Shown here: positions 18,171 through 27,522 of the stretch, one piece after another | Numbering within the stretch: position 1 is the stretch's first letter | Layout: each line of letters opens with the position of its first letter | Assembly: GCA_021324095.1 (NCBI GenBank) | Contig: JAJPJT010000024.1 | Span: 1-64,000 of the forward strand | Direction of reading: 5' to 3' | DNA from: Gammaproteobacteria bacterium | Lineage (GTDB): Bacteria; Pseudomonadota; Gammaproteobacteria; Xanthomonadales; Rhodanobacteraceae | DNA length: 64,000 nucleotides | Made by a program: the position numbers and the translations under genes | The notes under the pieces: generated by a model | The model's database searches: none | What the model was told of the DNA's origin: nothing | The model's input: only the letters and a program-made list of their open reading frames with translations

Positions 18171-21100
18171 CTATTGGCTGATTTCCTGCCACGAGCGGCG
18201 CCGCCAGATCGGTGCATCGATCGTCAACGGGTTCGTGCCGTCCGGCGCGAGACCCGAGCCCAGCGGAATGTCCTTGCCGCCGCCCACTTGCGAAACGATG
18301 GGGAGCGCGCCGCTGGTCAACGCATTGGTGATGCGCGCGCCGGCGATCGCCCCACCGCCCAACACCGATACGCCCGCCGTCCCGCCCGTGAGGGCATTCA
18401 GGGCCAGGATCGAACCTTGGGTGGACGGGTTGCACGCATCGGTATTCTGCGAACCCGTGATCAGGGTTTCGACCACCACGGTGTTGCTGCTGAAAATCGC
18501 CGCGGGCGTGGCCACCACGCGTTCGCCGGCATCGTTGACGACCGGAGGCGAGCCGCTGGTCGTGGTCTGCAGGTTGAAGTACCAGCCCCCCGAACTCGCC
18601 GGCACCGGATTGACGGGTGTGGGTGAAGTCGTACATGAGGTGTCGCTCGCGCTGCCAGTGATGCAACGCAGGCTGGTGCCTGCATACGGCCCGCTCGCCG
18701 GGGTTTCCTCGTGCAGGTACTGCTCGGTGAGGCTCGTTTGGGTCCAGGTCGTGCCCGGCACGTCGCGGACGCCGTAGACCCCCTGCACCGTGTCGTCGCC
18801 GTTGTCGCCGATGCCGAGCAACTTGCCGGTGCCAAACACCACCATGAAGCGGTTGGTCGTCGGATCCGGGAGCAGGCGCGGCATCGACGTGATCGGCTGC
18901 GCGCCCTGCACCGGCGCCTGATAGACCAGCGTCACCGTCCAGGCAGATGGCGAGGCATTCGAAATATCGAAGCGCCAAAGGTTGCCCTCGACATCGCCCG
19001 CGAACGCCTCGTCATCGATCTGTCCGCCCTGGAGATCACCCAGCACCGGAGTGGCGAGCCCGAAGCTGGTGACGCCGGGAATCTGCGGCGTCTTCAACTC
19101 GGCGATCACGGAGCCGGTTTGTGCATCCAGCACGAACAGTGCGCTGTAGGGCGCACCCGCGCTCCAGCCTGGCGCCTGGTTCGCGACCGCCTGGCAGGCT
19201 GCAACCGTCGCCGTCGGCATGTCCGGCGTGGTGCAGTCCGGGAAATAACCGTTCGGCACCAGCACCACCCATTTGTTGTTGTAGTTGATGCGTCCGATGT
19301 TCGGCTGCGAGATCGTGTAACCAAGGTCGCTGGCAGCGCACGACCCGCTGACGGACGAGCCCACGATGGAAACGCAGGTATTCGGAATGGTCATGTCCGA
19401 GTCGAATTCCCACAGCACGTCCGATTTCGCAAACGCTGCCGGATTGGTGATGTCCAGCGCATACACGCCGCGACCACCCATGCCGACACCGCTCGCGAGC
19501 ATCGTGTGCCAGTTGTTGTCGCTGAAAAACACGTCGCGGGTCACCGGCGTCGCATCCACCGTCGGCAGGAAATGGAAGCCGCCTACGCCGATCAGGTTCC
19601 CGAGGTTGGCATAGACCGCGCGCGGGATGAACGCCCAAGCTTCTTCGCCCCCGTCTCCATCGCCGGGAGGAGTAGCGTAAGGAGAAGCGTGGTAGTCGCA
19701 ACTCGCCACGGGTGGCGAACCCGAGTAGGTGCAGCCCGTCGGGATCGGAGCGTCGAAGGCGTGCAGCATGCCGTCGTTGGCGCCCACGTACACCATGGGC
19801 TGCCGGGCCGCTGCCTGGGTCACGAAGGTGTCGTACGACTGTGCGCTCGGCCCGCTTTCCGGTGAACCGAGCGGCCAATAATCGTAATAGTTGCCGGTGG
19901 CGCCGGCGACGTAGACCGGCTGTGAGCGGATGATCGCGCCAAGGATGCCATTGGTCCGGGCGCGATAGATGCCACCTTCGTAGGTGGGGTCGCCCAGCAG
20001 GTAATCGATGCGGTGGTCGAGCGTGTCATTGCCACCCGTCAGCACGGGATTCTGGAGCCCCACCCCCGCGCCAGATTCCGTGGCATCCAGCGACGCCGAG
20101 TTGCCGGCATCGAACTGGAAGGCATTAAACCCCGGTGAACCGGGAGCGTTGTAAGCGTCGGTCCACACGATGTGGCTGGAGTAGGTCCCGCCAGAATGGA
20201 ACTGTGAGTCTAGGGTGGCTCCCGCATCCCACACTTGGCTCCCAAGGGTTCCATCGGGGTTCAAGCTCACCGCCTGGAGGCTGCCGCTCCAGTACTTCGT
20301 CTCGTAAGCCGTCCTGAAGGACAGCGCGCCCAGCGACAATATGCTCGCGTTCACCGCCGCGGAAGGCGATATGTCCGTCCTGGAAGCGATGGCGGCAAAG
20401 GCCTTGGCCAAGGCACTCGCGAGGTCATCGGGGCTCGTCACGTTGAAGAAATCGCCATGGCCGTTGAGCGCGGCGTGGGCGAGGTCGGCAATGTTGTAGA
20501 TGCCGTTGGAGTAGGCCGTCGGCCAACTGAAGCCGGTGATTGCCGGTCCAGTCGGCGGATCTCCCGATGCCCAGGTAAAGATGTCCGGGACGTCGGCCGG
20601 CTGGCCGCTCGAATTCAGGCCCTGGATGCCGACCGGCCTGAAGCCCAACCCGATCGTGAAGGTCGTCATGTGCTGCCATGCCGCCGGATCGGACGTGCTG
20701 GTGGCCACTTCATTGGGCATGGAGGGCTGCAGGTCGGTCTCCCAGTAGTATGTCGCCACGTCGGCCAGTGATGCCACCTGCGTGCCCGTCGGGTTGCCCA
20801 GCACATCCACCCCGACCGCTCCGTCGGTGGGGTCAGGGTTGTACGGGCCCGAATAGGGCGAGTTGGCGAGGTATTGGGTGATCGGGTCGCTGGCTGGCAC
20901 GGTATTGACCGGACCATCCACCCCCGCGGCGCCAAGGAGCCCGGCGGGTGTCGTCGGGTCGGCACGGCCGACGGGATCGTCACCGTTCCAGAAACCGTCC
21001 GTCGCCAGGATGGTGTACGCCGCGCGGCAGGCGAATTGAGTGGTGTCGCCGGGGGTGTAGCCGGGGTCGCTCGACATCGCATCCCAGGCGTTCGGCTCAG

Positions 21101-22601
21101 TCGTGACGCTGTAGTACTGCCCGACCGCGTTCAATGCCAGCCGCAAGGGCGTCTGGTCTTTCGCGGTGATATTGGCGACCCATACCCAGAAGTTGTCTTT
21201 CTGGCTGGCGGGGGTGCAGGTTACGCCCGCGCCCGGAATGTTGGGGCAACCCACCGAGCCCGCGCCGAACGGCTGCACGACGGCGAGCTGGTTGGTGGCG
21301 CTGCCGCCCTGGCCATCGGCCATCGCATTGTCGAATTGATAAGCTGTGGGGCCGGCCGGACCGCCTGGTGCACCGGGAATATTGGTCACCCCGTTCGCAT
21401 TGATCGAGCCAAAACCGAAGCGGTACTTGGGACTGACGTTGGCGAAGGCCGTCATCAGGCCGTTCTTGGTCATCAGCAGGCGGGTACGGTAATACGAGAA
21501 CCAGTTGGCGATGTTCTGTCCCGCCTGCACCCCCGAAGGCGCCGCGGCACCGGAGGTATCGCTTGCATCGACACAGTGCGCCTGCTGCGCGGCGTTGGTG
21601 AGCAGGCTGCATTTGTTGCCGGCGGTGCCGGCGGCCACGTAGTAGGTCAGTGGCCCCAGCGACGCCGGAGCAGTCGGCGTTTTGGAGCCGACGGGAGCGC
21701 CGGGATCGACGACGTACGTGAATACGTTGATGTAGTGGGTGGTGGTGACTGGGTTGTAGTCGCACATCCCCGTGCCTGCGTTGTAGGTGCTGCCTCCGGG
21801 GCAGTAATGTCCCTCCGGCCTCGGTGCAGGGACGGGGCCCGTGCACACCTGGGTCGACGAAACGAAGCCCGTCGGCGTCCACCCGCCCGGGCACTTGTAT
21901 TGCGCGGGCGCCGTGAGTTCGCCGTCCTGGCACTTGCCGCCACCCATGTAGACGTAACCCGCGGGACAGATTGCGCCCGGCCCGCCGGTCGGCGCGGGCG
22001 CGACGCATTGGCCGCCACTCACGTGAAAGCCCCCTGGACAAACGGTCGGTGGCACCGGTGGCGGCGTCGTGGTCGTGGTGCCGGTTGGTACCTGCGTGTA
22101 GTACGCATACTGGTGCCCGATGTCCACGCTGTTCGGCGCCGCGTAATTCTCGATATTCGTCGCCGCGTGGCTGGTGAAGCCGTCGTTGTACGCGTTGGTG
22201 AGGCCCGGCGAGTTGGGATACAGGTGAACGCCGTCAGCCTGGGGCGGCGGTGTATAGGTCTTGGTACTGTCGTAATACAGGGTGTTGTCCAGCGGATCCC
22301 TGGCCTCGGCGGCAGTGTTGTACTTGAGGTACCCCCAGTCCGGCATGAAGTCCCAGTCCATGGATCCGGAGTCGTCCAGCATCAGCACGACGTTGGGCGG
22401 CACCGCCTGGGTGTCCTGCGGCGGTGTCGCGCTGAGCTCGGTGCAGCCGTTGTTGTTGGTTTCGGCGCACGGCAGCACAGCGGGGGCGGCACGGACACGC
22501 GACAGCATCAGCACCGGCGTCGTTAGGGCGACGACCAGCGCGAGCGCCAGCAGCATGGCGGCGGGACGTGAGGCAAGGATGGTTTGACGGGTTGTGGACA
22601 T
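18171..22601 (-). CDS. pilY1: PilY1-like pilus tip adhesin, operon 2
   Basis: Paralogue of the 8995 gene, 1476 residues, with an almost identical signal peptide start ([15 protein letters not shown]). The VWA domain has DDSGS at residues 76-80. The Cys-rich insert at 188-280 is different from that of paralogue 1: repeated CPGG/CPAG modules in a Pro-rich context. The C-terminal propeller is conserved, but the calcium-loop segment reads DLQGGQIDD near residues 1186-1194. Acidic residues at loop positions 3 and 5 are missing, which suggests weaker or absent calcium binding. The C-terminus [11 protein letters not shown] matches paralogue 1. Confidence 0.93.
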   Translation of the reverse strand: MSTTRQTILASRPAAMLLALALVVALTTPVLMLSRVRAAPAVLPCAETNNNGCTELSATPPQDTQAVPPNVVLMLDDSGSMDWDFMPDWGYLKYNTAAEARDPLDNTLYYDSTKTYTPPPQADGVHLYPNSPGLTNAYNDGFTSHAATNIENYAAPNSVDIGHQYAYYTQVPTGTTTTTPPPVPPTVCPGGFHVSGGQCVAPAPTGGPGAICPAGYVYMGGGKCQDGELTAPAQYKCPGGWTPTGFVSSTQVCTGPVPAPRPEGHYCPGGSTYNAGTGMCDYNPVTTTHYINVFTYVVDPGAPVGSKTPTAPASLGPLTYYVAAGTAGNKCSLLTNAAQQAHCVDASDTSGAAAPSGVQAGQNIANWFSYYRTRLLMTKNGLMTAFANVSPKYRFGFGSINANGVTNIPGAPGGPAGPTAYQFDNAMADGQGGSATNQLAVVQPFGAGSVGCPNIPGAGVTCTPASQKDNFWVWVANITAKDQTPLRLALNAVGQYYSVTTEPNAWDAMSSDPGYTPGDTTQFACRAAYTILATDGFWNGDDPVGRADPTTPAGLLGAAGVDGPVNTVPASDPITQYLANSPYSGPYNPDPTDGAVGVDVLGNPTGTQVASLADVATYYWETDLQPSMPNEVATSTSDPAAWQHMTTFTIGLGFRPVGIQGLNSSGQPADVPDIFTWASGDPPTGPAITGFSWPTAYSNGIYNIADLAHAALNGHGDFFNVTSPDDLASALAKAFAAIASRTDISPSAAVNASILSLGALSFRTAYETKYWSGSLQAVSLNPDGTLGSQVWDAGATLDSQFHSGGTYSSHIVWTDAYNAPGSPGFNAFQFDAGNSASLDATESGAGVGLQNPVLTGGNDTLDHRIDYLLGDPTYEGGIYRARTNGILGAIIRSQPVYVAGATGNYYDYWPLGSPESGPSAQSYDTFVTQAAARQPMVYVGANDGMLHAFDAPIPTGCTYSGSPPVASCDYHASPYATPPGDGDGGEEAWAFIPRAVYANLGNLIGVGGFHFLPTVDATPVTRDVFFSDNNWHTMLASGVGMGGRGVYALDITNPAAFAKSDVLWEFDSDMTIPNTCVSIVGSSVSGSCAASDLGYTISQPNIGRINYNNKWVVLVPNGYFPDCTTPDMPTATVAACQAVANQAPGWSAGAPYSALFVLDAQTGSVIAELKTPQIPGVTSFGLATPVLGDLQGGQIDDEAFAGDVEGNLWRFDISNASPSAWTVTLVYQAPVQGAQPITSMPRLLPDPTTNRFMVVFGTGKLLGIGDNGDDTVQGVYGVRDVPGTTWTQTSLTEQYLHEETPASGPYAGTSLRCITGSASDTSCTTSPTPVNPVPASSGGWYFNLQTTTSGSPPVVNDAGERVVATPAAIFSSNTVVVETLITGSQNTDACNPSTQGSILALNALTGGTAGVSVLGGGAIAGARITNALTSGALPIVSQVGGGKDIPLGSGLAPDGTNPLTIDAPIWRRRSWQEISQ

Positions 22602-22633
22602 GGCGGATTCCCCCTGCGGGTTCCTTCATCGCC

Positions 22634-22745
22634 TTGTCATTCCGGGGCTGCTCGCGTTTTGCGAGCAGAACCCGGAATCCAGTGTCTTTGCACTTCAACT
22701 GGTGACGACAAAGTCACTGGGTTCCCGCTTGCGCGGGAATGACGA
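22634..22745. repeat. Pair of GTCATTCC/GGAATGAC palindromes
   Basis: Two converging palindromes share the form GTCATTCC ... GGAATCCAGTG and its inverse CACTGGGTTCC ... GGAATGAC. The second has the hairpin TTCCCGC/GCGGGAA. Repeats of this type occur widely in proteobacteria. The pair fills the pilX-pilY1 gap of operon 2 and accounts for its 110 extra bases relative to operon 1. Confidence 0.65.
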
Positions 22746-22794
22746 GAGTGTGGATTGATCAGAGTCTCCATTGGAGTGCTGCTCGATTTGGTTC

Positions 22795-23619
22795 TCAGTT
22801 GCTCGCTGCGTCGAAGGTGCTCTGCATCACACGCACCGTGCCTGTGGTGCCACCTGTGGCGCGCGCGGTGATGCGGTAAATGTGGACGCTGACATTGCCC
22901 GGTCCGCCTTCGGTGGTACCGGTATCGCCCGATTCGTGTTGCGCGCCGGCGCCCGGCGGCCGCACCAGGCCCATGTCCTCGATGATGTACTGCGGGTTGT
23001 CGGCCACGTTGGCAGTGGCCACATAGCTGGGGCCGACGTTGTTGGTGTAACCGCTGTGGTTGGCACCGGTGTAGGTTTGCGCCCCGGCGAACGACAGCCA
23101 TTGGTTGTTGTCGGTGCGAAACTCCGTGACCTCGCCACCCGTCGCGTACAGCGGCGAGTTCGCGTCGTAGCGGACGCAGCCGCTGGTGGCATTGATGTCG
23201 CCGCCGTCGCAGACGAGGGCGCTGCCAAGGGTTTCGGACGAACTCCAGATGCTCCATTCGGCGCCACGCAGCGCGGCGTCGCCCGTCATGGTTGCAAGCT
23301 GGGCGCTGCGGGTGGCCGCGACCATGCGCTGCTGCAGCAGCGAGCCGGACGACGCGCCGATCGCTAGCAGCGTCAGCAGGATCAGGAAGATCAAGGCGAC
23401 GAACAGCACCGCGCCTTGCTGGTCGGCGCGGCGTGAGGAGCCCCTTTCTCTCCGGGAAAGCCGCCGTCCCTGGCAGGAGAACTCCGTGTTGGCGCGAAGC
23501 GCCGGGTGAGGGTCCGGACCAGTGCCATGCTGAACTCCGCGCAAGACTCGTACCCTGACCCCTGCCCCTCTTCCGAGGCGAGAGGGGTTCGGCATTTTGG
23601 CTGTCGGGTAGATACGCAT
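22795..23619 (-). CDS. pilX: PilX with a repeat-derived N-terminal insert, operon 2
   Basis: From about residue 62 the protein matches PilX of operon 1 (QQGAVLFVALIFL, then ASSGSLLQQRMVAATRSAQL). Its N-terminus begins MRIYPTAK like a normal PilX. Residues about 9-61 between these parts are repeat-encoded (RLGRGAGVRV, DPHPALRA, LSRRERG). The insert lies before the transmembrane helix, in what would be the cytoplasmic leader, and the frame is kept. Length is 274 residues against 224 in operon 1. A GTG at 23640, overlapping the pilW stop, is another possible start. Whether such a protein still enters the pilus is unknown. Confidence 0.82.
   Translation of the reverse strand: MRIYPTAKMPNPSRLGRGAGVRVRVLRGVQHGTGPDPHPALRANTEFSCQGRRLSRRERGSSRRADQQGAVLFVALIFLILLTLLAIGASSGSLLQQRMVAATRSAQLATMTGDAALRGAEWSIWSSSETLGSALVCDGGDINATSGCVRYDANSPLYATGGEVTEFRTDNNQWLSFAGAQTYTGANHSGYTNNVGPSYVATANVADNPQYIIEDMGLVRPPGAGAQHESGDTGTTEGGPGNVSVHIYRITARATGGTTGTVRVMQSTFDAASN
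23437..23595. repeat. GAGAGGG-family element inside pilX, operon 2
   Basis: The element runs from the stem TTTCTCTCCGGGAAAG, through GCGCCGGGTGAGGGTCCGG and GCGCAAGACTCGTACCCTGACC, to the stem CCCCTCTTCCGAGGCGAGAGGGG. The core is the same as in the intergenic copies at 28139 and 29655. It is translated as part of PilX. Confidence 0.75.
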
Positions 23620-23636
23620 GACGGCTTGCTCAAGAA

Positions 23637-25004
23637 TCACGGATTGAAGTTGCGCAGCGAGACCAGCGCGGTGAACTGACGACGGATCAGCTGGTTCGGA
23701 AAGCCCTGTGCAGATGGCGGAACCGCGTGCGCGGCCGGCGCTTCCATCGCAGCGCTGTCAGGTGTGTAGATGTAGTTCAACTCGGCCGGCGTCAGCGTGT
23801 ACAGCGGGGTCTGGCCGTCCATCAGGATCGACACCTGGATGCTTTGCACCGCGCGCCACAAGCAGCCATCGGCGGGGTCATCAGGCATGCCGCCGGGCGT
23901 GGAAACGCCGGGTGGACAGGAGGCGATGGGGTTGCCGCTTGCATCGATCCCCGTGTCCAGTTCCGTGGCAGTAAGGAACCGGGTAAGGCCATCCGGCCCG
24001 ATGATGCCGTAGCGGAAATCCAGGCGCTCGACGCCGCTCACCAGCGCCTGCGTGCTGCCGCCGTTCGCGGCGTTCGCGGTGCCGCCGTCCACGACCCGCA
24101 CCAGCTCACCTGTTGTGGTCCCCGTGCACGGCGTCGTGTTGTTGGCACACACGACCTGCAGGAAATAGGTGACGGTCTGGAAGTCCCGGGTGAAGTCGAA
24201 CACGCGCGCCGCAGCATTCTGGGTGATGTCGAGCGGCTGGGCGTAATTGGAAGGGGCGGCTACGGGAGCAAGCGCGCCGCCGCCAGAATTCGTGACGGTG
24301 AAAACTTGCGCATTGGAACAATCGGCCAGCATCGCCACGGTGCCGGTGAAGTCGCTGACCGGATCCTCACCAGGCAATTGCACAAGCTGGATGCCGGTAA
24401 CTACGCCGCTGGTGGCGGTGATGAAGCTGCCGCCGGGACTCCCGATCGACCAGCCGGAGCCAGGCCGGATGTAGCGGATGGTGAGCACGTCGGTTCCGGG
24501 TACGCGATCGCCCACGAGCGTGCCGATCGGCGGGATTTCCGGCGCAAGGCCGGTCAATCCGGCAGGCGTGCACGGATTGCCCACCGTGCAGTCGTAACCG
24601 CGCATGTACAGCGAGGACGGCAGCGAGTACGCCTGCGTCGGCGTCGGCAACGTGGTCACGGTGTTGTCGGGAAGCGCGAGGGCCGTTTCCGCATAAACCG
24701 TCGGCGAGCGCAGCGCGTCGAGGTAGAGATTCGAAGCCGTCTGCCCGGCATTGCCGCCGGTATTGCTGCAGTACCCGCTGTTGGCGTTGGCGAGATCGCT
24801 GCGCAGGCTCTGGATCGCGAAGCGGCCCTGCTCCTGCAACGCCGCCATCTGCGCCTGAACCTTGTTTCCGTTCGACGTGGACTCGAATACCGAAATGATG
24901 CCGGCCGCGACGATCAACGCCATCACCAGCGCGATCATCAATTCGACCAGCGACAGGCCCGCCATGCGGCGGCGCGCGACGATGGATGGACCGACGCGAC
25001 TCAT
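23637..25004 (-). CDS. pilW: Minor pilin PilW, operon 2
   Basis: Paralogue of the 14271 gene, 455 residues. The leader MSRVGPSIVARRRMAG is cut before LSLVELMIALVMALIVAAG. The first 60 residues are nearly identical between paralogues (VQAQMAALQEQGRFAIQSLR), the rest moderately so. It ends SLRNFNP like its paralogue. Its start overlaps the pilV stop by four bases and its stop overlaps the GTG of pilX, so the operon is tightly packed here. Confidence 0.9.
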   Translation of the reverse strand: MSRVGPSIVARRRMAGLSLVELMIALVMALIVAAGIISVFESTSNGNKVQAQMAALQEQGRFAIQSLRSDLANANSGYCSNTGGNAGQTASNLYLDALRSPTVYAETALALPDNTVTTLPTPTQAYSLPSSLYMRGYDCTVGNPCTPAGLTGLAPEIPPIGTLVGDRVPGTDVLTIRYIRPGSGWSIGSPGGSFITATSGVVTGIQLVQLPGEDPVSDFTGTVAMLADCSNAQVFTVTNSGGGALAPVAAPSNYAQPLDITQNAAARVFDFTRDFQTVTYFLQVVCANNTTPCTGTTTGELVRVVDGGTANAANGGSTQALVSGVERLDFRYGIIGPDGLTRFLTATELDTGIDASGNPIASCPPGVSTPGGMPDDPADGCLWRAVQSIQVSILMDGQTPLYTLTPAELNYIYTPDSAAMEAPAAHAVPPSAQGFPNQLIRRQFTALVSLRNFNP

Positions 25005-25546
25005 GGCTGGAACACCCAGTAGAAGGATTGCGGCTGTTGCGCACCGGTCACGCTGTTAGCCTCGTTCCAGGTCAGCCTCATCGTGCACGTGCCGCCGTAG
25101 GGCGGCCGGAACTGGACCTGGCCATCCGGCCCGGTGCTCGGCGGGATGGGGATGCCTGCCTGCGAGCAGGCGATGGCGCCGGTGACCTTCGGCAGGAAGG
25201 TCGTGAGCTGGGTGCTCCACTGCGCCATATCGACGGCTGCAAGTTCGTCCGGCGTGCAGCCCGCCGCGCAGTCCGCGGTGCTGGCGGCTACCGGAAATTG
25301 TGTGGACGCGGCGGGAGTGCCGTAGTCGCCGTCCCACACCGCGGCGGGATTGGCAGCCATCCGGTCGGCCATGTTGTGCGCGAGGTACGTTGCCTGCGTG
25401 CGCAGGTAGGCGACGTGGTTGGACTGGATCGAATAGATCAGCAGCCCTGCAAGGCCGACCATGCCGAGACTGAACACAAGCACGGCGATCAGCACTTCCA
25501 GCATCGAAAAGCCTTGTTGGCTTGGATAGGCGCGGCGCATGGTCAT
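25001..25546 (-). CDS. pilV: Minor pilin PilV, operon 2
   Basis: Paralogue of the 15623 gene, 181 residues. The prepilin motif QQGFSMLEVLIAVLVFSLG begins near residue 10, followed by LLIYSIQSNHVAYLRTQATY. The start is ATG 25546 (MTMRRAYPS), overlapping the fimT stop by four bases; 25540 is a second in-frame ATG. The periplasmic domain keeps the four cysteines, including DCAAGC. The C-terminus is more divergent from operon 1 than the N-terminus. Confidence 0.9.
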   Translation of the reverse strand: MTMRRAYPSQQGFSMLEVLIAVLVFSLGMVGLAGLLIYSIQSNHVAYLRTQATYLAHNMADRMAANPAAVWDGDYGTPAASTQFPVAASTADCAAGCTPDELAAVDMAQWSTQLTTFLPKVTGAIACSQAGIPIPPSTGPDGQVQFRPPYGGTCTMRLTWNEANSVTGAQQPQSFYWVFQP

Positions 25547-26115
25547 GGCACTGGCGGACAAGCCGGGGATGGTGGATTGGTGGTGCCGGTGGTTTGCTGC
25601 ATCATGCCGACCGCCGACACTTGCAGGAAAACGGGCGTGTTGTTGGTGCCACTCGGTCCAGACACGATGAAGCATGCTGCGGGCGACCGGAGCGTGCCCT
25701 GCGGTTGATAGATCACGGAGGTCGCGGGCGCCGCGCCGATCGCGTACGTCGCGGGCACGGCCGGGTGCTGCCGAAGGGTGATCGCCACGGCGGTCGGCGA
25801 GGTGGTGGCTGGCGGCACGACTACCTTCCAGCCGTCCGCCCAACCGCCCGCGGAAGCCGCGACCCAGACTTCCGTCTGCCGCGATACCGCCTCGGTGCGC
25901 GCGTATTGCAAATCGCCTGCCAGTGCGCTGTTGATGTCCGAAAGGTTCATCGCGACCAGCAGGTGGCGGAAACTCGGCACCGCGATCGTGGCGAGGATCG
26001 CCGCCACCGCCAGCGTGATCATCAGTTCGACGAGCGTGAAGCCGCAAGCGCGGCAACGCGCGCGCAGACGTGTCACGAAACCGACGGACATGATCTGGTA
26101 TTTCCCCTGCACCAC
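25543..26115 (-). CDS. fimT: FimT/GspH-family minor pilin, operon 2
   Basis: Paralogue of the 16132 gene, 190 residues, first gene of operon 2. The prepilin signal RACGFTLVELMITLAVAAIL starts near residue 23. The GspH body is close to paralogue 1 (SALAGDLQYARTEAVSRQ, AASAGGW). Both paralogues start MVQG. The 200 bases upstream (26116-26317) hold no gene; they should carry the operon promoter, but I see no strong consensus. Confidence 0.87.
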   Translation of the reverse strand: MVQGKYQIMSVGFVTRLRARCRACGFTLVELMITLAVAAILATIAVPSFRHLLVAMNLSDINSALAGDLQYARTEAVSRQTEVWVAASAGGWADGWKVVVPPATTSPTAVAITLRQHPAVPATYAIGAAPATSVIYQPQGTLRSPAACFIVSGPSGTNNTPVFLQVSAVGMMQQTTGTTNPPSPACPPVP

Positions 26116-26317
26116 GGATTTGCCCCTGTGGAAACCACGATGCGGAGCGGATCATTCTCTGCTTCAAATCGATTGCAAAGCACTTTGCGACGGACGGCGC
26201 AATCCGGCCGATGAGCGGCGTCGCACTCGATTGCGATGAGCAACTCACACGAAAGATGTTTGAAAGAATCGCGCGTATCGCGGCGTCAGAATGCGGATTC
26301 GCAGCGTCGCTGCCCGA

Positions 26318-27415
26318 TTACCGACTCGACATTTCGCCGATGACGCGAGACAGCGCGGCCTGCCAATCCGGCAGATCGACACCGAATGTGTCGCGCAACT
26401 TGGTGCTATCCAGCACCGACCATGCGGGACGCGTCGCCTTCGTCGGGTAATCCGCGGTGCGGATGGCATGCACTTCCGGAATACGATGGAGCAAATTCGC
26501 GTATCGTGCACGCTCGAAGATCGCGCGGGCGAATCCGCACCAGCTCGTGTGGCCCGACGCGACGAGGTGATACGTTCCATCGCGCGAAGTTTGTTCGCCG
26601 CCGCACCACTGGGCAATCACTTGCGCCGTGACATCGGCGATCAACGACGCGGGCGTCGGCGCGCCGATCTGGTCGTCCACCACACGTAGTTCGCTGCGTT
26701 CTTTGCCCAAACGCAACATGGTGCGCAGGAAATTGTGTCCGCGCGCCGCGTAAACCCAGGCCGTGCGCAGGATCAGGTGTCGCGCACCGCTGTCGCGCAG
26801 CGCGAACTCGCCTGCGAGCTTGGAACGCCCATAGGCGCTGACCGGATGCGTCGCGTCGTCCTCACGGTACGGCGCCGTGGCGTCGCCGTCGAATACGTAA
26901 TCCGTCGAGTAATGCACCACGCGTGCCCCATGTCGCGCAGCCCACGCGCCAAGGAAACCGGGCGTATCGCCGTTGATGCGCTGCGCGAGTTCCGGCTCGT
27001 CTTCCGCTCTATCGACCGCGGTATATGCGGCGGCATTGATGATGAGGTCCGGCGCGAGGCGGTCGAGCGCTGCCGACAAATTGTTGGAATCGGCGAGGTC
27101 GATGGTTTCGCAGGCACTGCCACCTTCCAGCCTGCCGCTGCGGGTGGCGGGAATGATTTCGCAATTGTGGTTCCTCACCAGGCGCTCCGCCTCTCCCGGA
27201 GGGAGAGGGGAAAAGCGGCGAACCCCTCCCCCTCCGGGAGGGGTGTTCGCTTCTGACCCCCTCCCCCTCAGGGGAAGGGTGGGGTTTTCTTCGGCAAAGC
27301 CAAAGCCAAACCCATCCCCACCCAAACCCTCCCCTTGAAGGGGAGGGCTTTTGCTCAGCGCGCGCAGCAACTCGTATCCGACCTGCCCGTTCGCGCCGGT
27401 GATGAGAATTCTCAT
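26318..27415 (-). CDS. rmlD: dTDP-4-dehydrorhamnose reductase with repeat-derived insert
   Basis: RmlD makes dTDP-L-rhamnose from the 4-keto sugar using NAD(P)H. The Rossmann start MRILITGANGQVGYELLRAL (residues 1-20) is intact and the rest is normal: NAAAYTAVDRAEDEP, HYSTDYVFDG, and the catalytic YGRSK. Between them, residues about 22-84 are encoded by repeat DNA (SPPLQGEGLGGDG, TLPLRGRG, PLPPGEAERLV). Without it the protein would be about 300 residues, the normal length; as read it is 365. The insert follows the first Rossmann helix, a surface position that may tolerate it. The start at 27415 is preferred to 27439. Confidence 0.9.
   Translation of the reverse strand: MRILITGANGQVGYELLRALSKSPPLQGEGLGGDGFGFGFAEENPTLPLRGRGSEANTPPGGGGVRRFSPLPPGEAERLVRNHNCEIIPATRSGRLEGGSACETIDLADSNNLSAALDRLAPDLIINAAAYTAVDRAEDEPELAQRINGDTPGFLGAWAARHGARVVHYSTDYVFDGDATAPYREDDATHPVSAYGRSKLAGEFALRDSGARHLILRTAWVYAARGHNFLRTMLRLGKERSELRVVDDQIGAPTPASLIADVTAQVIAQWCGGEQTSRDGTYHLVASGHTSWCGFARAIFERARYANLLHRIPEVHAIRTADYPTKATRPAWSVLDSTKLRDTFGVDLPDWQAALSRVIGEMSSR
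27164..27352. repeat. GAGAGGG-family repeats inserted in frame in rmlD
   Basis: Several hairpins lie in a row: CTCTCCCGGAGGGAGAG, CCCCTCCCCCTCCGGGAGGGG, CCCTCCCCCTCAGGGG and CCCTCCCCTTGAAGGGGAGGG. They look like two or more nested elements. Neighbouring RmlD sequence resumes exactly where the family alignment expects it (ATRSG). Confidence 0.75.
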
Positions 27416-27420
27416 CATGT

Positions 27421-27493
27421 ATGGCCCCTCACCCGCCAAGCCCTGCGCGCTTGTCTCCCTCTCCCCCGCGGGGAGAGGGGTGGGGTGAGGAGC
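27421..27493. repeat. GAGAGGG-family element, subtype with CCGCCAAGC
   Basis: The unit reads CCCTCACCCGCCAAGC, then CTGCGCG, TTGTCTCCCTCTCCCC, a short loop, GGGGAGAGGGG and GGGTGAGG. A nearly identical copy is at 58024-58090, inside the Nudix/ThiE gene. Here it lies between rmlD and rmlC. Confidence 0.75.
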
Positions 27494-27522
27494 GAATCAC
27501 CCGGATACACATCAAAAGTAAC

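Noticed and set aside
18711-22526. Long plus-strand frames opposite pilY1 of operon 2
   Set aside because: Same reason: arginine-rich shadow of a real minus-strand gene.
22634-22745. Insertion sequence between pilX and pilY1 of operon 2
   Set aside because: The segment is only about 110 bases with no transposase; it is a pair of small palindromic repeats.
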